Shown here: positions 21,469 through 32,000 of the stretch, in pieces
Layout: the number at the start of each line of letters is the position of its first letter
Numbering within the stretch: position 1 is the first letter of the stretch
Origin: Spisula solida
Lineage: Eukaryota > Mollusca > Bivalvia > Venerida > Mactridae
Length of the DNA: 64,000 nucleotides
NCBI GenBank assembly: GCA_947247005.1
Contig: OX365953.1
Coordinates: 3,415,001-3,479,000, forward strand
Direction of reading: 5' to 3'
Translations under genes and position numbers: made by a program
The notes under the pieces: model-generated
Told to the model about the DNA's origin: nothing
Databases searched by the model: none
Seen by the model: only the letters and a program-made list of their open reading frames with translations

Positions 21469-23059
21469 TCATCTGCAAGTCACTCCAGCATCTTGACTGT
21501 GGTCACAAAATTCAGAGCCTGAACCCCAGACTGAGTGGTCACACTGTAGAAGACTGGACTCTGTCCCGGTACATGCGATATTAGTGAGATATATATCCCC
21601 TGTACCATGCTTGTACCTGTCATTGTAGTATGCGTGTTGTCTGAAATGTAGATATATATTATAGAAAATGTGGGGAGATACTAGTAGTCATCCGGTTGGT
21701 TTACCTTATGTCTATCCGGCCTATTTTCCCTTCGGAAACTCAACATTTTCACTGTGGGGAACCCACGTGACCAGATGCTAATGTTCGGAGCCAATTTTGT
21801 CAACAAAATGCCTCGATTCAGGTAACATTTTTGCTTGTAACTTCCTAAAATAATTGATCGATCTGGATGAAATATAGACGAGCGCCGTCTCCTTTCAAGA
21901 GCAAATCATCGACGCTCTTAACTATGTGACAATATTGTGTACTTTTTTTATTTGGGCAACGGCGCATTTGGTAAACCGCAATATGCTATGCTACGGTTCG
22001 GAGCAACTCACTAAAACATGACATTGTCCTTTTACAGCTTCATTAAAGGAACACTTTATTAACGATAATGTGGGTCGCAAAATTTTAGACCGACAAGCAA
22101 AATATTTCTGATAAATATGAGCAACAGGCAAAATGAAACGACATAAACAAAAATGCTACAGTTCGGAGCTGAAATGAAAATGCTACAGTCCGGAGCTATT
22201 TTCAGAAAATTATTTCTGTTTTTGTATTCTCCCTGGTCGGTCATAAATTTATAATATTTTATATATATGTACCGCATATTCTCACTTATAAGACGATCAT
22301 TGCAATAATCCCAATTTGCCACCAATAGTCGGGTTTGTCTTATAACCAATGTCGTCTTAAAGGTGGATATATGCGGTCTATTTTGTAAAACCCGATAGTG
22401 TTAGTGTTACTGTGCCCGTCTTAGGAATGGATGTTTGCGGGGTTTAATATTAGACCGCGACATAGCAACGGTCCCATGGTATAGGGGTCAGTGTTCTTCT
22501 TCACAGAGAATAACAGAATGACAACTAAGTAAGACCACAGTTTTCGATCAGATAATGATTCATAACATTGTAAACAATTATAGTTTTATATAGTTATGTT
22601 TGTTTCCCTTAAAATGTACCACTTAAAATATACCCTTTAAATCCTATTGAATATCATGTCTGGATGATAAGTATGGCAGATACAAGATAACATTATGAAA
22701 GTCGCGATTAATTCTGACAGCAGCAATTGTATACGTGTTACAAAACCTTCTCTGAGAATACTCTTTTAATAGTTCATTGTGCACTATGACATATCACAAC
22801 GGTGCGCGTTTGTGCATTCGGTGATGTTAAGATAATGACATAATATGGTGGATAATTGAAATATCGATCAAAGCGGACAAATATCATCTAGAGTTTTGCC
22901 TCTCTTACCCCGAAAATCCGAGCATTTTACATACAACTCTGGCACCATTGTCATCAGAACTGAATCCACTATTACATATAGTTCCCCATGTTGAACCATC
23001 CAACGACACTTCCAAGCGACCTCGATGTGTATCTCCCCCGGCAAGGCGAACACGAAGAT
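21469..23059 (-). CDS. SRCR domain 2 (two exons, C-terminus of the protein)
   Basis: Exons 22909-23059 ([34 protein letters not shown]) and 21469-21640 ([25 protein letters not shown], stop). Phase 2 at the inner junction restores the Gly codon. The stop follows the last SRCR cysteine by one residue, so the protein ends with this domain. The last exon was not visible as a long open frame and was found by splicing. Confidence 0.86.
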
Positions 23060-26000
23060 CTGAAAATATAATCCATCGACGTTTCATACATAGGACGAAC
23101 GATTGGAAGCATGATTTTTTTATAACCCAGCATGTGTATGTTGCGGCAAATACCCGCCATCTGTGTCTCCGTTAATTTTTCTTTACAAACCCAATATAGT
23201 AAACACTAGATCTAGAAAATGTAACCCCCCCCTTTAAGACAGTAAAATAAATTCACAGTGTATTGTATACCTACCCGGATGACGTCACGTATTGTGGGCA
23301 AATGCGCGTCATTCATGTCCCCATTCATCTCCTTTACAAACCCATGAGAGTTAAAATAGAACTAACGAAGTGCCTGTGCAAGTGTAATGTTTCAACGTGA
23401 CCCGTGAATGGAATGATACGCGCATAGCACAAGACGAACGTACACCCTAATGTAATATGTAGGTAGCGAACAGACGTGTGTGGGAACAGGCAGTACGCGA
23501 ATATGCACTACTCTTACACGAACAGGTTGCAATTTAAATTCGCTTACAAAACAAAACGTATACGTGTAAAATACTGGTATCACGTGACAGTTTAAGTACC
23601 CTACACATACCCGTGTGACGTAGAACACAAACTTCTACACGTTTAATTTCGTCTGGTGCACTTTTTTGATTAATTTTGTAGAAATTACACACATCCTGAT
23701 GACGTCATCCTCTTCCAGTATACTTAACCGTACGCGCTCTGTTTCACAATCTCTTTTACATGTATATGTTAAGACTCACTTGTTTTGCATGAAACGCCGA
23801 CATCTTCCGCATGTGAGCAATCATTGACTCCCCAGTTGCTATGAGAACAATCCAACAAACTATGTTCATTTCCGACACAGGATACGCCATCCAGCAAGAT
23901 AGGGAGAGAACTTGTACCGTACATAGATGATGCAGACACCGCTAGTGCTTCAGTCCTACAATATTCACGGTATGATTCCCGATACACCGCTTTTCAGTTC
24001 CGTCAGAGAATTGTTCTGTTTTCATGTGACTCTGACGAAACTGAAAACTGATGTAACGCTCTGACAGAACTCAGGATACATGACATCTGAGTTCCGTCCC
24101 AGCGTTACATCGGTTATCAGTTCCGTCAGAGCACTTATATAAAAACAAAACAATGAAAAGTGGTGTATCGGGATTCATACCGTGATATTTTTACAAATAT
24201 AATATATATACATGTATATATATATATAACTATACATACACATATACATACTGTTGGCTTAGAAGAAGGTCGTAAGTACAAAAACGCTATTTGGAGAAAA
24301 CATAACAACTGTCTAAATCTATTCTTCTCGACTTCAGTTTAGTTAACATGTCCTGTTCCGATTTCCATCGCAATAGATTCATAAGAGGCGCCTTGTGATG
24401 CCAATGTCAAATATGTATGCATCTTACAGGGTCGTAAGTAGCACTTAGTTCTCATTCTAAGTCAGCGATGTACGTATTAATGTTGGTGATATGTTTACAC
24501 ATAACTTTAAACCTGTTATTATACATCTGTATTATTAGTTCGAGCAATGAGCGCATCTAACCCTTTGGTATGCAACACATTCATGTATTGAATTACTTCG
24601 TACTAATCACATGAAACCTTTATATCTGTCTAAGACGACAACTACCATCATTCTATGGCTAAGCTTGTTAAAAGCATGAATGCCACTCATTAGAATCGGG
24701 TTCTATAGAGGATTAGCGGAACGGAATCATGTTCTTCACGGACAGTGGCTATGGTCGTGTTATCCCCATGTGGAACAAAATTAACTGGGCATGTTGACCT
24801 TCCGAAATGTAAGATATGTGTTTTAAAACGAGGAACAAATAATTAAAACAATCAGTTATTGGCAATAAGTACTGGCCGATGACGTACTCATTTGGTTCGT
24901 ATTGAATTTCATGTTTACATTCCGAGGTTGTGAATTCGCAGAATATTAAGAACAATAGAATTACGTACTTTGGATAATTAAGCATTCCACAGACCATCTC
25001 GGCTTCTATGTCTGTGAAACTATCCCGACAGACAGTACCCCATGTGCCGTTATGATAAACCTCTAATCTACCTTCATACTGATTGGAACCATTCACTAAC
25101 CGTACAGGAACTGTAATACCAAACAGCGATACAACTCCCTGAAGGTTGCATTCTTCAAAGGACTCGAATAGGAGCACCACATATGCAAACAAAATCCTTT
25201 CGGTTTCTCTATTCTTATTTCCGAAAATTCCCTTTCGATTAGCCAATTTCTCATTTTTGCGCACGAATCAACGGAGTCGCCCATTAACTCACTTTGTCTC
25301 ATACCACCAGTAGCATAGTATTTTTAATGTAGTATTCTAAGACGATCTGCGAAATAATCCATATACGCATAGAGGAAACCAAGCAGTATATTATTACCGC
25401 AACAAAACACACTTGACAAATTGGCTGATACTATTTACGCCCCACAAACAGCAACTTTGTCATATTTGATTGTGCGCTCAAAATGACAAAACAACTCAAT
25501 AAAATACATAATAAGCATTTATTAAATGTACTGTTACTGTTACAGTTGTTTCTGCAAATAAACAAATTAAACTCCAAAAATATCTTTCGTTCCTTCACAA
25601 AACATCGAACATCAGCATTTGCAGTTTTAAAGTAGTTCAGTGAAAATAAATTTCACTTGACAGATTTATAAATGAATGAACGTAAACTTTGTAGTAAAAT
25701 TTTCAACGAGTTGCGAATAAGGCAAGTTACACGAGTATCTAGTATTACAGCAATGACGCATCTATTTTTAGAAACTCCACTAAGTTGCTTAAAAACTTCT
25801 GATATTTAATTCATTTATAGTTTTCATTTAATGCAATAAATTTATTATACTCGTTTATTAGAATTGTTACAATGAATAAAATATGCTCTTTCCTTCAGAA
25901 AATGACGAAGCTCGATTTCATTAACGAGGGAGGTAATTGTACCGGCTAATATCCACTCAATTTTCAGCGTGGAATTATGTAAAACGGGTGAAAATGGAAT

Positions 26001-29000
26001 GCGCGCAGTTAAATAGTATGGGGTATTTTCGTGTTTAGAAAGATGAATAAAATCAGAATATTACTAAGGATTCACAAACCTGCACATTCTACAAAATCAC
26101 AGTTAAGTTTCTCAATTGAGTCTCCAACACAACGAACCGTGACCATGTATAGTAGGTGGAGGGTTGTCACATGACCTAGTTCTTGTCCGTGTACATGTAT
26201 TTGAACAATTAGTCCATTGTGACCAGCCTGACCACTGTCCATCTGTACCGTTACCTACAAGAACACCATATAGGTAATAATATAAATGTCGCGTAAAACA
26301 TCGGCTATTTCCGGTTTCGCCTGTTTATTTCAATGCATAAAGGCCGGAATGATCAGAATGGGAATACCACTTGTTACTATTTTTAGATTTTTAGAATCGA
26401 TGCTGCGATCGAGCTTCAAAAACAGTTACCGGTATGCGAGAATAAACAGTATTGCCTAGCAACACTGTTAGATTGTATAAATATTCTGGACCATTCCATG
26501 TTAATTATGTTGGGGTTAGAGGATCACAGCAGTAGAACATTTAATGAATGTATCAAAACAGACATTATCTAAAACATTATAGCTAGTTCGATGACACAGT
26601 GTTTACGTAGGGCTCTGTTGCAATAATTGCTTAAACTATGAGTGTTTAGTGCATTTATCACTACCAAATCCATGTACAATTCTATGTTCATCCTTAGCAC
26701 ACTGACACAATACTGATTACAAAAGGCGACAACGTAACCACCGAGTGACTAAACATTCTGACTACAAACATAAAACATCAGATTGTGAAATCTATCCTAA
26801 ATTTTAGTGTAAGGAAAGGCACCAACGATATCATTTGCCAAGCTTTAAGATAGACACCTCAAGGAAAGTGGAAAGGAAATACCAAGACAGACCCGGCGGA
26901 CAGTACCGGAAAAATATATGGCTAATAAGTACTACGACATGAACACATTGCAACAGTGAGATCTATCAAGGAACATAGTGAGGACAGAAACAGGTACATT
27001 TTGAAAGTTAAGTTTTAATGTGAAAAACTGTTATAGAAAAAAACCATTTGTCATGGTGGTTTAACGCTTACCAATACAAATGTACACGCTACAGAATTGC
27101 AGACTTTGAATTATTCAGTTTGTCCCTGACAAACTCGACCATATGTTGATGATGGTGGGTTAATGCATTGTTTAAGTGTAAAGGCAAATCATTAATGGTG
27201 TTGTCATGGTCTTACACTTACCAGTACACGGTACAGAATTGCAAACTTTGAATTCCTCGGTTTGTCCCTGACAATCTCGCCCATATGTTGATGGTGTTGG
27301 ATTATTACACTGTCTATATCGTTCAGACAACCCACCGGCACAGCTTACAGTACACCCAGTCCATGAGGACCAGCTTGACCAGTTACCATCTGTAGAGACA
27401 CGAGGTAACATGTAAGGCTCTTTAGTAATGACAGTACTGTAGTAATCCTAATATACCACTTCTTAGTTCCGTCTGAGGTTTTGAACTGTTTAAATGTTGC
27501 TATGATGGACTTGAAAACTGATTTTAAAGTTGTGGACTCCAATATAACTCGACCACGAAAATCGATAGAGGTCACGCTGACCGAAGTAAAGTACAATGGA
27601 GTTGTATGTATATAGTGCAGGATCCTGCACGGTAGTAATTGCACTCATTCCTTTGAAAATTAAGACACACCCCATCAATTATCATCGGATTTAGCCACAC
27701 CGCCTCAGTTAACATCAATGTAAATTGCCGTAGCCATGATATAATATTTGTTTATTTATTATACTTTCGTTACATATAAAGTTCTAGACAACGTTAAATC
27801 AATGAGTATGTACATTTATCGATAACCATGTATATACTAACCATGACATGCGCCGGGGAAACACGGCTTGTCTTCAATTGCGTTTCCAATGCAATGCCCC
27901 CCTGTACAAACCCGTGTTCGTCTAACGACACCAAGTCCACATGTAACACTACAGCTGCTGTATGACGACCATGATTCCCATATTCCTAAAGCAAGAAAAT
28001 AAAATAAGAATGAAGAGGTAATCTTTGATCTAACAGGTAACATCCCCATTGCTAAGAGGCTGTTATCCTGAAGTTGTCTTGAGGACTTTATTAGAGCAGT
28101 GTCCCCCGTGAGTGCAGCGTTGCCAAGTTCATTAAAAACTTTGTAATTGATAAACATAAGGTCACTTTAATTATTACACATTTTGGTTCCGTGATCAGTA
28201 ATACCTGATTGTCTAAACAAGATATAATAGAACAGGGAAGGCAGCACTAAAAATAAACAACCAAGCACAGAAAACATAAAAAATACATACCGCAGTTACA
28301 CGGTACAATGCCCAACACACATCTGAACGAGAAAATGAAAAACAGTTCTGCACATGCCATGAAAAAAACCCATAAAAAAGTACTTACCCGGACAATGCTG
28401 CATCATACACAATTCTGTTGTTGTGGATAAACCTATACATGTCATTCCTCTATCTTGTGGTGCTGGGTTATCACATTGTCGTGTTCTGGAACGTGTTCCA
28501 TTGCCACAAGTATGGTCGCACACTGACCATGAATTCCATGAAGACCATTGTCCATCAACTAAATACATAATTATATAATTTGACAACATTAAAAAAACCA
28601 TGTAAGCAGTTGCAGCGTTATAAAATTAACAATGTTGAAACACTTGATCACCCTTATGTGTGGCCCAGTTGCCGTAAGAAAGTAGGATTTAATAGCTATT
28701 TAGTTTCATTTTTTTCTTCCTTTTTATGTTTGCCCTTATCACTGAGACATTTTACGTATTGAAACTAAGTCATCCGGCTAGGGCTTTCGGATTTTTTGTT
28801 GCTGAAACCGGGCCTTTCAACGTTTTAATACTGTTACCTAACTTTTGGGACTAACTTTTGCTAAAACTATGTAAAACTCATCAGTTTTACTGTTGTAACT
28901 AGGTCATTCAGCGTAGGCATTTCGCCTTTTACTTGCTGAAACTTTTCTATTCAGCTTTAGTTAAGTTGGGACAAGGGCTGATTAATTTTCTTGGTTGGCA

Positions 29001-32000
29001 GTGTGTTGGGCACTTCTTCGTTTTAGGATTTCTGACAGCTAAAACTAGGTATTATAGTCATTTTACTGTGGAAACTGGGTCATTCAGCTAGTAATTATTT
29101 ATTATACTTTTCGACAGCTTGGACTTGGTTTAAACTGTATTTATTTCAATATAAGTACATATTATATAATAATACAAACATGGAATAATTAATGGATTGG
29201 AAAAGAACTTTTTGAAAACTTATATTAATTCCTCTCCAAGGTTTTTGTTAATACGAGAGGAAAGATCAAGTGATGACGGGTTTGAAGCTATAGTTCAGTT
29301 TGCCTTTGGATATCACAAACTACACAGCCTCCCAGTCGGCGCTCTCGCATTAGATAAAAGTACATACTATGCTCGGTTGGTTCAGTTGCGCATTGTGCGT
29401 TGTGTGTTTTTAATGTTTTCTGTGGTTAAGTTGATTGCTGCCTTCCCTGTCGGACTTAATATAATCTTTTTGTACGTGTGCCTTTTGTGATCTGCTGTTT
29501 CTGTTGAACGTTGTCTTCCCTGTCCGAATTATTGTTATCTTTTTGATGTGAAAGCTTTCAGTATCTCATAAATAAGAGTGTTTGTCTTCGAAGTCCAGCA
29601 ACAAATGCTTCGTTTATTTCAAAATGGCGTGTAGTGCGGTGTTGGATGCTGTTGTGTGGGTTGCTCTTGTGGTCATCTTTTTGTCACGTTGTAATATGTG
29701 ATATGTGTGCTATGTTTTGTGTTTTGTGCTGTTCTGTTCAGTTAACTGATACAGGGCTTTCCTGGTCAATTTGCAATTGTTTATTTATTGTGCTGTTGGA
29801 TGCTGTTGTGTGAGTTGCTCTTGTGGTCATCTTTTTGTCACGTTGTAATATGTGATTTTCATTTTGTGTGCTGTAGTTTGTGCCTTTTGTGCTGTTCTGT
29901 TCGGTTAACTGATGCATGCCCTTCTTGTCCAATTTGAAATTGTCTATTTATTGTGAAATCAGGGAATATGTTATAATGTGCGTTTGTCTTTATCAACATA
30001 GTGAGATCCGGATGAATATCCTCACAAAGCTTGTTTGTTTTGTTTTCCTACCTTCAGTTTTATGTCCGGGTTTTAAGCCCTGGGGAAATAAAGATACACG
30101 CTGGGCTAAATTCTTTGGGGGCGGAGAAATGCATAGGAAATATGTATTACTGTTTCTTGGACTTTCTATTGGACCAATTGTAAGTCTAGGGTAGACCATT
30201 TGTCACAGCCCTTCCATAGTTATCTACAGGCCTACCATAACCTCTTTAAATAAATCAGATGAGACTGAAAATGTTATGGTTGGTGACAGGTGTTTAAAAG
30301 TACATTTAAACCTAAAACGTGTTCCTATCTTTCTTATCGGGAATATTAGCTATGGATTAAACACTCACCTAGATTACACAATCCACAGTGTTGTCTACAA
30401 ACCAACTTTGCATGATGAACGTCATCACATAAAGTATATAAGGAACTTGTAAAGAAACAGTTGAATTCTGGATCGTCTTTGCACCCACCCGGTCCGACAG
30501 CTGTGAAATAATAAAAATGGCTAGCATAGCCTTTATTTGGCAAATAATATAAACAGTGTAACTAATCGCATGAAAATAAATAAGACATCGAATCTGTCTT
30601 TTATTTCAGCGTACAAAATTAACTAGAATCTAATTTTCCTAGAAATTGTTTCGCACTATTAAATGTCAGCGGTTTTTGCATTATGCATAGTATACTGTGA
30701 ACAGATACATAATAAATAGCTCACGAAGAAAGCATGGCTGTCATATTCCGGTGGTCATATACCAAGGATAGTAACACAGTGAAACATTGATCAAGCAACT
30801 AAAGGCTTCTCTACATGTCGAGGACATGACCGTAACCAATGTAACAAAAAACATAATCTGACCAAACACAGGAATCGAACCCGGATGGCCTGGTTGATAG
30901 TATAGCACTCAACCTGCTGCGCTAACCGGTTGTTGTTGTAACCAGCATAAATACTAACCCTGTATGCTCCTTGTACACATTCCCTTGTTACACCCATCAA
31001 CAGCACAGCACTGACTACAATCACGATACTCTTTCACTGATCTACCAAACACGGATGTTCCTGGTACCTTGTGTGCTGAGGCCATACATACCTGTAATGT
31101 CCTAAATAACGTTAGAACCATTGAGCTATACAGTGTTCATCACATATAAATTTAATTATTTATACTCATTACTTAAAACTTACCAAAAAATAAAACAATT
31201 AAGTGGAGATTTTATTTTATAGATAACCATTATAAAACTAAAAAGTCAATAATAAAAGAAAGCAGCAATGAATAGAAACAACAGATCACAAAGAAAAACA
31301 TCACAAAGGGACCAAGAAACAAACTGAAAATGCACAACATACCAACAAGAAACACAAAACAACAATAATAGATCGGAAAGAGGGAAGCAGTACCGAGTAG
31401 AAACACTATTGTTAACACCACATTGTTATTCTGTTCGGTTACTTAAGTTTCGCCTATGCCACAGTGAAGTTCATATTGACTTTGTTCAAACACCAATATC
31501 AGCACTCATAGTGGGATTTAAATATTCAACAAACGGCATCTTCGTGGACAACCCGGAAACACCATTGTTAGCACCCCACTGGACCTTCTATTGAACTTCC
31601 TAAGTTTCACCTTTGTCACAGTGTTGTTCCTAATGTCTCTACTTACACCTATATTTACACCCGTAGTGGATTTAGATGTTTAGAACAAGGCACCATCGTG
31701 GACAACCCGGCAACACCATGATTGTTGGCACCACACTGGACCTTCTATTGCGTTACTTAAATTTCACCTAACCCACAGTGTAGTTCTTATATTCCTATTG
31801 ACACATATGTTTGCACCCATAGTTGGATTTGAACATTTAGCACACGGCGCCATTGTCAATGTGATATACGATTAAACAAGTCAGCTACGCCGCCAAACCC
31901 AAAAACATTACACAAATAACCAGTATCAGTGCCACTACATCATACCAATCAACCTGTTCTCTTATATATATATAGTAATGACCGGATGATGGGGGAATTT

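Noticed and set aside
30862..30935. Possible tRNA gene on the minus strand
   Set aside because: A- and B-box sequences are present but the acceptor stem does not pair and there is no clear anticodon stem; more consistent with a SINE head.
31230..31421. Strongly hydrophobic minus-strand open frame, possible signal peptide or membrane exon
   Set aside because: It lies in A-rich low-complexity DNA, has no fitting splice phase with the LU exons, and lies downstream of LU exons 1-2 in transcription order.
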